Below are positions 9,907 through 18,322 of a stretch of 64,000 nt of DNA, piece after piece (position 1 is the first letter of the stretch; every line of letters begins with the position of its first letter). This stretch comes from Bin87 sp965220095 (GTDB taxonomy: Bacteria > Chloroflexota > Dehalococcoidia > Lucifugimonadales > UBA3495): assembly GCA_965220095.1 (NCBI GenBank), contig CBDCPD010000003.1, positions 267,064-331,063 on the forward strand. Reading direction: 5' to 3'. The translations under genes were made by a program, and so were the position numbers. The notes beneath the pieces were generated by a model. It made no database searches and was not told the origin of the DNA. It saw nothing but the letters and a program-made list of their open reading frames with translations.

Positions 9907-11964
9907 ATGCTGAATCGTGACCGCTATGACGAATTTCCGCTGGACCCCATCCAACTCAGAGTCGCCCGGGATGTTCACGGGCAGACAATCGTTGATGGCG
10001 GACCGGGTACGGGCAAAACGCACGTCGGTGTCGCGCATGTAGCAGGGCTGCTGGCGAGCGGCATCCCGCCCGACCAAGCCTCCTGTTTGACAGTCAGCCG
10101 AGCAGCTGCGGCCGACCTTCATGATCGGCTCGGCAGACATGACCAGGTCGGAGCAGTGTTGGACGAAATCTTCGTGGGTACGGTAGACCAATTCGCCAAT
10201 CTCTTGCTACGCCGATTCGGCGCAAATGAGTTGGGACTATCTCCCCATTACAGCATCTGGGACCGGCGTCAGGCAGAGGATGCGGCCGCGCTGGCCATCC
10301 GTGCCACCGGTGCAGACGAGGCGCTCAGGCAACAGCTGCGTCGGGCCCTGAATTGGCATTGGACCGGGAAACGACGCCCGAGTGGCGACCCCGATCTGCC
10401 CGCCAGGGACGCCGCTTGGCCTGACATCGTCAGGGCGTATGACCGAGAAAAGCACCGACAGAACGCCCTGGACGTGGAGGACCTGGCCGTTCTTGCGGTG
10501 CGCTGGTTGAGATGGATACAGAAGCCTCTGGCCGGTGCGGACCTGGCGGATCAAACCGCGCACCGGCTGGAGTTGATCAGAAAGGAACTGAACGCCTGGG
10601 TACTCAACCGGTGCCGTCACCTTTTGGTGGACCAGGCTGAGGATCTGAACCCTCGCCAGGCCGAGATGGTGGAGTTGCTGGTGAACCGGGAAGGGTCGTG
10701 GTTGATCGCCATCGATGCCAATCAGACGACGGGCGATCCCCAATTCGATTGGGTGGCCCGATCCTGGCGGTGGCGGCTCGGTCAGGTCACACCGCACAAG
10801 CTCACGGTGAGCCATTGTGGAACGCAACCGCTCTCCGAACTGGCGAATGCGTTGAAGGAGAACTCCGCACTGACCGGCCTGGTAGCCGATAGGCAACGCC
10901 CCCATCTGGCCGATGGTCCGATGCCCAGGCTGGTGGAGGTGTCCGGTTCCAAGCACGCGGTGATCCGCAGTTGCCTCGACGATGTGCAGCGTGTACACGA
11001 CGAAGGCGTCGACTGGGAAAACATCGTCGTGGTACATCGCAGCCCATCTGCCCTCCGGGCAATGAAGACTTCTCTGCTTCACCGGAACATACCCTACCGC
11101 GCCTTGGAGGAGGGGCGATTCCAGCGTCCCACCGACGCCCGCTGGATCGTCGCCATACTGACCGCAGCATTGAACCCGCACGACCTGGCCGCAGTGCGCG
11201 TTGCGGCCGCCTCGGGTCATCCGAACCGGAGGCGAGAACTACGGGACGGTATGGCCGCGGAGCTTCTGAAAGCCGCCCGGGCGCAGAACATCAACCTGAT
11301 TGACGCCGCAGGAAAGGTGATGGCAAATGCGAATGCCACAGACCGGGATGACCTCATCCAGCTGGTTGCGCATTGGCGAATGGTCAACAGGTGGCTGAAC
11401 GACGATCAATTTAGCCTGATCGATCTGTTGGAGCGCGCAACGATGTTGGTTCGTCCGTCACACGTCGTCAGCGATGAGGATGACGAGGCGGAGACGAAGT
11501 GGTTATTGGACAGACAATTTGATATGCCGCTCCTTCAGGGCGAAAGCCTCCGGGACCACCTGCGGCGGTTCCTGGATGGGGTATCACCCGCGTTGGGGCA
11601 GGTGGGCGAGTACCACGCCGAACCGGCACTCACCCTCAGCACCATGCGCGCCGCCAAGGGAAGGCAGTGGCCGGTAGTCATGATCCTGGACGTCAGCGAC
11701 AGCGCCATACAGGGTAAAGCCGACGGCGACCGTCTGAAGCGGGAGGAGCGGCTGCTTTTCACCGCGATCACCCGAGCCACTGAACAGCTGTTCCTGTACC
11801 TCCAGGCCGACACGGGCCAGGGCAACGCTCCCACACTCTCGCGGTTTCTGGAACCGGTCCGGCACCTGCTGACCCATGATCCGGCGGATGTTCAGGTACC
11901 ACTCCGGTCGGTTGAGGGGACGCCGACCCACGCTGAAAATGGGAGCGTGGCTGATGAACATTGA
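9907..11964 (+). CDS. UvrD-like helicase homologue with degenerate ATPase motifs
   Basis: ATG 9907 (GGAGG at 9891) is preferred to GTG 9889. The 685-residue protein has an intact Walker A (GPGTGKT, 32-38), but the Walker B box reads VDQAEDLNP (241-249), with Gln where UvrD enzymes have the catalytic Glu. The motif III region is IAIDANQTTGDP rather than GDxxQ-IY-FRGA, and the NYRS position reads SHCG. Motifs V (TMRAAKGRQWPVV) and VI (FTAITRATEQL) are fairly good. It probably binds nucleotide and DNA but hydrolyses poorly. It is transcribed divergently from the NERD/helicase pair, suggesting a related function. Confidence 0.75.
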   Translation: MLNRDRYDEFPLDPIQLRVARDVHGQTIVDGGPGTGKTHVGVAHVAGLLASGIPPDQASCLTVSRAAAADLHDRLGRHDQVGAVLDEIFVGTVDQFANLLLRRFGANELGLSPHYSIWDRRQAEDAAALAIRATGADEALRQQLRRALNWHWTGKRRPSGDPDLPARDAAWPDIVRAYDREKHRQNALDVEDLAVLAVRWLRWIQKPLAGADLADQTAHRLELIRKELNAWVLNRCRHLLVDQAEDLNPRQAEMVELLVNREGSWLIAIDANQTTGDPQFDWVARSWRWRLGQVTPHKLTVSHCGTQPLSELANALKENSALTGLVADRQRPHLADGPMPRLVEVSGSKHAVIRSCLDDVQRVHDEGVDWENIVVVHRSPSALRAMKTSLLHRNIPYRALEEGRFQRPTDARWIVAILTAALNPHDLAAVRVAAASGHPNRRRELRDGMAAELLKAARAQNINLIDAAGKVMANANATDRDDLIQLVAHWRMVNRWLNDDQFSLIDLLERATMLVRPSHVVSDEDDEAETKWLLDRQFDMPLLQGESLRDHLRRFLDGVSPALGQVGEYHAEPALTLSTMRAAKGRQWPVVMILDVSDSAIQGKADGDRLKREERLLFTAITRATEQLFLYLQADTGQGNAPTLSRFLEPVRHLLTHDPADVQVPLRSVEGTPTHAENGSVADEH

Positions 11965-12266
11965 TATTTGCGCGACGGTACGAAAAAAGGGCTGTCTGCC
12001 GCACGCATATGTGAACCTGGAGTGTAAACGGCGATTGAGCACTGCTAGTCCCATAAATCCAGCAGTTGCCAGCACGGGCATGTGTAGCGCGGGTGTAAAC
12101 CGGTGCGCGCCCCGCGCAAGGCAGGGGGGCAACCCCTTGATGTTGGTAGGAATCAGCACGGTGGTGGGTACTTTTGCTGTACGCCCACTGCGGGGTGCGT
12201 AACGACGGTCCGGCACGGTCGGTCGAGGCGATCGCGACCACCGTAAAGACCAATAGGAGGGTGCAG
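11965..12266. other. Intergenic leader upstream of the replication-relaxation gene
   Basis: No gene seen. GTGTAAACGG and GTGTAAACCGG occur at about 12023 and 12090 and could be paired binding sites; no clear -10/-35 pair was recognised. Confidence 0.3.
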
Positions 12267-14351
12267 ATGGTTATCCAAAATAGTCTGTTGGAGGGGATGA
12301 CGAAGGGAGAGTGGGAAAGCGCCCGCTCTCTCATCCGGATGCCCCTGTGCGGGGGTGAAGACCAGGCCCGGTTGCAGGGTCGCAATCCTTCGGGCGTTCA
12401 TGCCAGCTTGCGCGGGCTCCGTAAACGTGGCGTCATTACGTCGGTGCGATTGGGATGCCTGCGCCCACAGACCGATCGGTCATTCTTAGCCTACGAGGGC
12501 CAGCGACAACTCGACCCAACTTTCGCCTCATGGCACCAGCCGGCGTATCTGAATCGGCTGCTGGAGAGGCTGCCCTCGGTGGAGCACCTCTACCCGGCCG
12601 CTGCCGGCGTGACCGACCTGGGAGCGTTCCGCGATTGGCAGTGGGTGGATGCCGTCAGTTTTGACGCGGCGGTTCGGTACGAACAGGGTTGGGCGGTCTT
12701 TTTCTGGGTGGGCCCGCTGCGAGTTGAGTCGCGCTTCGCCGAACGGCTGGTAGACCTGGGTGAGGATTTGGAAGACTTGGCCGTGGGTAATGCGCGGCCC
12801 CGCCCCAGCCTGCTCTGCTGTGTCGTCTATGACCGATTCCAGGTTGAGATGGTCCTCGGGGTAACGCGCCGGTTGGGGATGCAAGATTGGGTACGCATCT
12901 GGTGCATCGGCGACGACTCTTGGCACGGCGCAGATGGTCATCTGATTGGCCGCGGCTGGATACGTCAACCCGCTTATCGTCGGAACGTAACCACGGAAGC
13001 GTGGGTACAGCGGCGACGACGTTCCCTGTGGTCGTGGGAAAGCAACCTGGACCTGGCTCAGAATTTGGCTTGGGTGTTGCCGGCCATAAAGAAGGCCCCA
13101 CACAGCGGTGCGATTGTGAGAGCGGTCAGATGCACGATCACAACCATCGCGGTGGCCACGAAAGCGAGACAAGCGGCCCGGGAAACTCAGGAGGCTGCTG
13201 AGGCAAGCACCGCGGCGGCCTCAAAGGCCGAAGACGCAGCCCGGATAGCGGCGGCAACGGCTCGGATAGCGGCGGAGGCGGCCGAGAAGCACATCGCGGC
13301 GCCTAAAGCGAAGAAAGCGGATCGGAAAGCGGCAGCAGCAATCGAGAGGAAAACCGCGGCGGCCAGGAAAGCGGACGATGCTGCAAGCAAAGCGGCGGAG
13401 GCGGTCGAGACGAAAACCGCGGCGGCCGCGAAGCCCGAAGAAGCTGCGAGGATAGCGGTGGAAGTTGCCGAAAGAGCGGCAGACGCCTTTGACCATTTGC
13501 GGGCGATGGTGTCCCAATGGGTCAGCGACCACTGTGAGTGTGTCGAGACGGGAAACAGGGCTCGGTCGACGACGTGCGCCGTCCATGAGGCAGCCTCGAT
13601 TATCGATCGGGCCGCCGCGCACGTTGACAACCCGATGGGAACACAGGACATGGTCCGGCTCCTATACGCAGTTTCCGAATGGCCGGCCATGACCGTCGCC
13701 ATGGCGCGGGCGCTGCTGCGCGAAAAGCCTCACGGAAGGCGAGCGCAGCGGGTGTTGATGCGCCTGACCGACTTGGGATTGCTGGTCAGATGGAAAACCG
13801 GGCAGGTGTACCGCTACCGGGTGACCAAGTCCGGTATGAGGATCGTGACGGCTTTTGACCGGGCAGCGCCGCACGTCCTGTGGAAGCGCATCCAGATGGG
13901 CCGGTGGAGCCGCCTGGGCAAGTTCACGACCCATGAGTACGGAGTCGTGGACCTGATGACGCAGTTCGCGATCGCCCGCTACCCGGTGGCCAACGGTTGG
14001 CGCGAGTGGGATGACATGGGGGAATATGGGGGCATCGCGCCCGACGCTGTGGTCTTCCTGCCATCCGGGCCCTTCGGGCCGGGTTGGTATTACGTTGAGT
14101 ATGAACGGAGCAAAACCAGTCCGGAGGAGTTAGCCAGGAAACTCAAGGGGTTCGACTCGCCGCGGCGGAAAAATGACTGGCCAGTGCTCATGGTCTGCGC
14201 CAGCGACCAGGCCGAGCGCAACGTACAACAATGGGCGACTGATAACGGAGTGCAGATCGTCACCACCACCATCGCCCGACTGAATAAGCACGGGGCAGTA
14301 GGAAATGAGAAGTGCTGGCGCGCATGGGGCCGGCCGGTGCAGCTGGGATGA
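12267..14351 (+). CDS. Replication-relaxation family protein with long Ala-rich coiled coil
   Basis: ATG 12267 follows AGGAGG by 6 nt. The 694-residue protein looks bipartite. The N-terminal third contains a winged-helix-like segment (HASLRGLRKRGVI) and a nuclease-like half. Residues ~300-425 are a monotonous Ala/Lys/Glu coiled coil (AARIAAATARIAAEAAEK type). The C-terminal part repeats the pattern: winged helix (RAQRVLMRLTDLGLLVRW, then YRYRVTKSGMRI) and GGIAPDAVVF...WYYVEYERS (from ~588), the signature of replication-relaxation (Replic_Relax) proteins of integrative elements. The coiled coil probably holds the halves apart or oligomerises. Confidence 0.65.
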   Translation: MVIQNSLLEGMTKGEWESARSLIRMPLCGGEDQARLQGRNPSGVHASLRGLRKRGVITSVRLGCLRPQTDRSFLAYEGQRQLDPTFASWHQPAYLNRLLERLPSVEHLYPAAAGVTDLGAFRDWQWVDAVSFDAAVRYEQGWAVFFWVGPLRVESRFAERLVDLGEDLEDLAVGNARPRPSLLCCVVYDRFQVEMVLGVTRRLGMQDWVRIWCIGDDSWHGADGHLIGRGWIRQPAYRRNVTTEAWVQRRRRSLWSWESNLDLAQNLAWVLPAIKKAPHSGAIVRAVRCTITTIAVATKARQAARETQEAAEASTAAASKAEDAARIAAATARIAAEAAEKHIAAPKAKKADRKAAAAIERKTAAARKADDAASKAAEAVETKTAAAAKPEEAARIAVEVAERAADAFDHLRAMVSQWVSDHCECVETGNRARSTTCAVHEAASIIDRAAAHVDNPMGTQDMVRLLYAVSEWPAMTVAMARALLREKPHGRRAQRVLMRLTDLGLLVRWKTGQVYRYRVTKSGMRIVTAFDRAAPHVLWKRIQMGRWSRLGKFTTHEYGVVDLMTQFAIARYPVANGWREWDDMGEYGGIAPDAVVFLPSGPFGPGWYYVEYERSKTSPEELARKLKGFDSPRRKNDWPVLMVCASDQAERNVQQWATDNGVQIVTTTIARLNKHGAVGNEKCWRAWGRPVQLG

Positions 14352-14382
14352 CAGGGCTTCAATGGAACAGGAGCAAATTCAT

Positions 14383-15153
14383 ATGGCGACGCCACACGAC
14401 GGCGCCCAGCGCCATGAACTGCTACGGCGGCTGGTAGCTTATGAAGGCCGGGCGCAGGTCCTGAGAACCTTTTCGCTGACCGACGAGCAGCTGGCGGCAC
14501 TTCTGGACGGCGGACCCTGGGACGAAGAGGTCTGGCGGAAGTTCCAGCGCGCCTGGGAACCGTATGCAGATTTCGACACCGCTGCCGTCATCGACGAGGT
14601 CGGCACGGCCGCCGCAGGCGATGGCGACTACGTCGGTGAAGATGGTGGTCTGGGCGTCGCGGCGCCCGACGATGTCGCACCGGGCGAGGCAGAACCTGCC
14701 GAGGCGTTGGCGGCAACTGAGGAAGATGCCAAGCGGAAGAGAACGCGCGCTCGTCTTGTCAAAGCCAGGTTGATCATACTGGCTGCGCTTTATGCAGAGC
14801 ACCTCCGCCGTCACGAGAAACTGGCTGCGTTCAGGCACCTGCTGCTGATTGAGTCCGTTTTGATAGAAGGTTTTGGCGAGACACTGCCGGTCTTGGGCGA
14901 GGTCTGGGGCGCGGACCGGCTCCAATCGGAGATCGAGAAGCGACAAAGGCTGACGCTTACGGCAGCGCGGGCACAGAGCCGAATGCAAAGCGGACTCCGC
15001 GGTTTGGCCAACTGGGCAATGGGACGCAGCAAGACCGCCGAGGCGGACCTGCACCGCATTCTGGAGACCATCGAGAGGAACCCGGCCGCGTTCATGGGGA
15101 TGAACAGCGACCCGCGCGTAGTGTCCGGCGCGTACCTCCGCGGGGACTGGTAA
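14383..15153 (+). CDS. Unknown helical protein downstream of replication-relaxation gene
   Basis: ATG 14383 is preferred (CAGGAG about 9 nt upstream); alternatives are 14362 and 14305, the latter overlapping the previous gene. The ~256-residue protein begins with a helical domain (HELLRRLVAYEGRAQVLRTF), then an acidic Gly/Ala linker (about 65-110), then a basic helical C-terminal domain with a hydrophobic segment (ARLIILAALYAEHL). I do not recognise the family. Its placement 31 nt after the upstream stop indicates a shared transcript with the replication-relaxation gene. Confidence 0.6.
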   Translation: MATPHDGAQRHELLRRLVAYEGRAQVLRTFSLTDEQLAALLDGGPWDEEVWRKFQRAWEPYADFDTAAVIDEVGTAAAGDGDYVGEDGGLGVAAPDDVAPGEAEPAEALAATEEDAKRKRTRARLVKARLIILAALYAEHLRRHEKLAAFRHLLLIESVLIEGFGETLPVLGEVWGADRLQSEIEKRQRLTLTAARAQSRMQSGLRGLANWAMGRSKTAEADLHRILETIERNPAAFMGMNSDPRVVSGAYLRGDW

Positions 15154-15236
15154 CTGACCTGGCAACGCGGCCGACAAAACGGTTGGCGGGCAGTCAGGGA
15201 TATGCTCGACCGAGCAGCAAACCGGCGGAGCCGACG

Positions 15237-15392
15237 ATGAACAAGACCTGTCTTCCAATCGGCGCTGTCCGGGTCACTGTTGAAAACGTGCGTGCCAGAC
15301 TCGACCCAGAGACCTGGAAAACAGCCATCTACATCCCGAGCTCGCAAACATCCAAGATTTATTGCGGACCATCAACGACGCTTTTGGAGTAG
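15237..15392 (+). CDS. Small hypothetical ORF (51 aa)
   Basis: MNKTCLPIGAVRVTVENV... has GGCGGAG about 7 nt upstream of the ATG and follows the helical protein on the same strand. No domain is recognised and the length gives weak support. Confidence 0.3.
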   Translation: MNKTCLPIGAVRVTVENVRARLDPETWKTAIYIPSSQTSKIYCGPSTTLLE

Positions 15393-15448
15393 CAAGCTCA
15401 TAGATCGGCAATGAACGGGCGGCACGCCCTAGCCTCCGTCGCCTCCAA

Positions 15449-15478
15449 TAAAAAAGCCCCCCGCTGGCGCGGAGGGGC
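15449..15478 (-). terminator. Rho-independent terminator for leftward transcription
   Basis: On the minus strand a 9-bp stem with one bulged base and a 4-nt loop (15456-15478) is followed by TTTTTTA. It would end a transcript coming from the CRISPR-like repeats at 15492-15619. Confidence 0.6.
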
Positions 15479-15491
15479 GTCACCTTAGGAA

Positions 15492-15619
15492 TATCCCTGC
15501 GTACGCGGGGCAACTCGTTCCAGTGAAAGAACGTGTCGTACTATCTCGAAATATCCCTGCGGGTGCGGGGCTGACGGCATACTTGCAGACACGATTGGTG
15601 TATCCCTGCGTACGCAGGG
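15492..15619 (-). CRISPR. Degenerate three-repeat array, type I-E-like repeats
   Basis: Three copies of a 19-bp dyad occur at 15492-15510, 15552-15570 and 15601-15619. On the minus strand the cores read CCCCGCGTACGCAGGGATA, CCCCGCACCCGCAGGGATA and CCCTGCGTACGCAGGGATA, each preceded by a T/G-rich tetramer, like type I-E repeats (CCCCGC...GCGGGGATA). Period 60 matches a 28-29 nt repeat plus 32 nt spacer; the second period, 49, is too short, so the array is damaged. No cas genes lie in the window. A terminator follows on the same strand. Confidence 0.55.
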
Positions 15620-16224
15620 CCAAAATGAATGCTTCTATTTAGGTTAACCCAATAGGCGGGGTTTGTCAACTCCGCAACCATGCGCCGCTGCCCCTGGTTT
15701 AGGGCCACGGGCCGCGCCAACCTAGCCAGTTCAGTGCTGGCAAGAGCTTGGTTCAGTCAGCGCTAAACCACTCCATTTGGGCTCTGCCCAACACGCCGCT
15801 CCCAAACATCAGCTTTGTTGTGAACCTTTGGGGGTCTTAACTCCACGTCCCGCATATCGACACCACAATAACTGTTGATACCCGGGTTCGCCTAAATGGT
15901 CAGTACGTTGGGCGGTCATAATGGATGTTGGGCGAACCAACGCGAGTACGGACCCAGAAGCGCAGGAGCACTCTCTTGCTTATGCACGCTGCCACGACAC
16001 GCCTCTATCAGTGGATTGGGGCTTAGGATGCGTGGGACGCGCTCATCTACTCGCTTTCATCATCCGTCTTCGTGAAAATGTCGTGGGTTCAAATTGAGGC
16101 GGATGGCGATTTCATCAAGGGGACTGGCGACCGCTCGGAAAAGGCAAACGGGGCTGCTCGCCCGCTACATTTTCTCTCCCCCTCGCAGCCACTCGATTGT
16201 GCCCGGCGATTGTGTCGGTAGTAG
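15620..16224. other. Non-coding stretch between the CRISPR remnant and IS21 debris
   Basis: No gene seen. CGCTACATTTTCTCTCCCCCTCG near 16162 resembles the IS21 right end at 29288-29312, so an element end probably lies here. Confidence 0.4.
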
Positions 16225-16456
16225 TAGATGTCGCCGGCCTCCTCCGGCAGCGTGTCGAGTTGATGCTGAGTTGGGAATGGTCCCACCTTGGCGTTTCTCT
16301 CTCGACCGGTGGTCCTCGCCCAGCAGTTCGCACCATTCCCCGAAGCTCTTGTTGGAGGTGACGATGGTGCTGTCGCGCTCGTAGCAGGCCGAGCCCAGGG
16401 TGAAGGAGGCGGTGGCCGAATTCGTCCACGACCAGGGCCTTGGGCGCGAGGCGCGA
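16225..16456 (-). pseudogene. istB: istB fragment (IS21 family), second copy
   Basis: Read on the minus strand across frames, this gives APKALVVDEFG, SACYERDSTIVTSNKSFGEWCELLG, REKRQGG and a tail resembling EEAGD, i.e. pieces of the same IstB subfamily as the copy at 3405. Frameshifts and a deletion between VVDEFG and ASFTLG are evident. It ends just before the MFS gene, so an IS21 insertion or deletion reached the transporter's upstream region. Confidence 0.7.
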
Positions 16457-16473
16457 CTTCCGTGGCGGCTACA

Positions 16474-17691
16474 ATGGCGGGCATGTCGCCGTTCATCCGG
16501 CATCCCGACGTCAAGCTGGGCCTTCTTCTGGCGGTGGCTGCCCTGCTCCTGGATATGGGCTCCTCGGGCGCTTCCTGGACTGGATTTGTTTTCGGCCGGC
16601 TCCGCCTCTCGACGATGCCCCACGGTTGGCTCGGCACTGCGGATGGTCTCGGGAGTTTGTTCGTGGTGCTGGCAGCCGTCTGGGTGGACCGCCGCCCTCC
16701 TCATGGAATGATGGCGGCCGGCGCCGGCATCCTGGCCCTTGGGCTCGTCCTGGCAACTCTCTCCGGAAGCTTCGGGCCGGTCGTCGCTGGTTTATTCCTG
16801 GTCGGAGCTGGAGGGTCCGCCTTCGCCTCCCTGATCTTCTACTCAATTGTCGTCAAGGGCTACGTCCGATACAAGGGCACGCTCATCGGCGTCCTCGGCC
16901 TGGTGTTCGGGGCTAATTTGGGAGCCGGAGTAATTCGCAACTGGGACTTTGGCATCCCCATCGGGTGGTTCGCGCTCGTGCTGGCCCTGACCGGCGGGAT
17001 ATTCCTCTACATATTCCTCCCCCGGTGGTTCAAAGGCAACTATCAGCCAACCCCGACGCTCCGGGAGACCATCGCGCTTCCCGGTGTCAAAGTCCGCTTC
17101 GCCTCGGGCGCTGTCGTCCACCTGGCGGCGGCGGCGATCATCGCGGCGGGCTCGACCCATCTTCGGTGGGTTACGGCGGCGGCGAAAGTGGCGGTTGGCG
17201 CCGACTATGATGCGTGGTACCAGGCACTGGCCCTGGCTGGGGGTATCGGCGCTCTGGTTTGGGGCGCAGCGGCCGATTTCTTTCCAGTGCGCTGGCTGCT
17301 CATCGCCCTGGCGGCGCTTTCTCTGCCGGCCACGGCATGGGTTTGGCTGTCTGATGACCCGGTAGGAGGCGCGCTGCTCCTGTCGCTGGTTCGGGGCGGC
17401 CTGATCAGCCTCCCCTGGGTGTTGACGGCGCACCTTCTGCCCAAGAGGCATTTCGGAAAGTTCGCTCTCGCCATCACCCTGCTGGGTGTGTTGGGCAGTT
17501 CGTTGGGCACCCTCTACCAGGGTGCGGCAATGGTTGTTTGGGGAGCGGGGTCGTTCATCTGGATCGCCCTCATTGAAAGCATTGCGCTGGCGGCGGCGGT
17601 GGTCGCGTGGCAGCCGACTGATGGAGGGATTGGCAGCCGGATACGGTGGTGGAACAAGCCTCCGAGGTGCCAAGACCAGAGGCTACAATGA
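16474..17691 (+). CDS. MFS transporter, 12 predicted membrane segments
   Basis: The start is placed at 16474 (a second ATG lies at 16483); the frame continues upstream only through istB debris. The ~405-residue protein is a succession of hydrophobic helices (LGLLLAVAALLLDMG, LFVVLAAVWVDRR, GILALGLVLATLSG, GLFLVGAGGSAFAS, and so on) with the short basic loop WVDRRPPHG between helices 2 and 3 typical of MFS proteins, and a longer central loop after about residue 180 (LPRWFKGNYQPTPTLRET). The substrate cannot be told. No strong ribosome site is visible, consistent with rearranged upstream DNA. Confidence 0.75.
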   Translation: MAGMSPFIRHPDVKLGLLLAVAALLLDMGSSGASWTGFVFGRLRLSTMPHGWLGTADGLGSLFVVLAAVWVDRRPPHGMMAAGAGILALGLVLATLSGSFGPVVAGLFLVGAGGSAFASLIFYSIVVKGYVRYKGTLIGVLGLVFGANLGAGVIRNWDFGIPIGWFALVLALTGGIFLYIFLPRWFKGNYQPTPTLRETIALPGVKVRFASGAVVHLAAAAIIAAGSTHLRWVTAAAKVAVGADYDAWYQALALAGGIGALVWGAAADFFPVRWLLIALAALSLPATAWVWLSDDPVGGALLLSLVRGGLISLPWVLTAHLLPKRHFGKFALAITLLGVLGSSLGTLYQGAAMVVWGAGSFIWIALIESIALAAAVVAWQPTDGGIGSRIRWWNKPPRCQDQRLQ

Positions 17692-17881
17692 GACGGCCGA
17701 GAGCAAGAATGGTTACCGGATAGACGGGCGATGGGCAACACCGATGGCCAAGCCCGACCGTGGCATGCCTGCGGCAGCAGCGCGGTATCCCGACCGGACA
17801 TACCACTATGAAGCGTATCTATCAGATTGGTGTCCTCGGCTCGCCTGATGCTCATACCGAGGCAATGGACTGGCTACAGCG

Positions 17882-18322
17882 ATGATGTTCACTCTATGCG
17901 CGGTCAATGAGATCAAGCAACTGGCGTTTTTCTCCCTTTTCGCCATCGCGCTGCTCACCGGCCCGGCGACTGGGTTGGCAGTCTGTTGGTCACGCGACTG
18001 GGTCCAGAAACTGAGAGGCGTGGTAGTTGGTTCCGCTGTGGGGGCGTTGGCGGTGGTGGCCTTGGCCTTTATGGTTGACGCCACGGGCAGGGACCTGGCA
18101 CCAGTGTCCGGCGAAATCAACCGGTATACAATTCCCTGCGGGCCGCCGGACCTGTCCGGTAATGCCACCCTGGGTTGGGCCATGCTGTACGTGGTGAAGG
18201 TGGCGGCGATCATTCTGACCACGAAATTCGCCGCTACCTCCCTGTTGTCCTTCAGCTCAATGGCTGTGCAGTTCGCGATGCGGTTTAAACGGAACCCGCG
18301 CCAGGGGGACAGTCCGGAATGA
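17882..18322 (+). CDS. Small integral membrane protein, unknown
   Basis: This 146-residue protein has three or four hydrophobic segments (LAFFSLFAIALLTGPATGLAV, VVVGSAVGALAVVALAFM, WAMLYVVKVAAIILTTKFAA). No family is recognised. Its stop overlaps the serpin start by 4 nt (ATGA at 18319-18322), so the two are translationally coupled, and it may help place or protect the serpin at the membrane. Confidence 0.6.
   Translation: MMFTLCAVNEIKQLAFFSLFAIALLTGPATGLAVCWSRDWVQKLRGVVVGSAVGALAVVALAFMVDATGRDLAPVSGEINRYTIPCGPPDLSGNATLGWAMLYVVKVAAIILTTKFAATSLLSFSSMAVQFAMRFKRNPRQGDSPE

Noticed and set aside
13187..13702. Minus-strand frame of 171 codons rich in Ala and Ser
   Set aside because: It is the complement of the Ala-rich coiled-coil repeat of the replication-relaxation gene.
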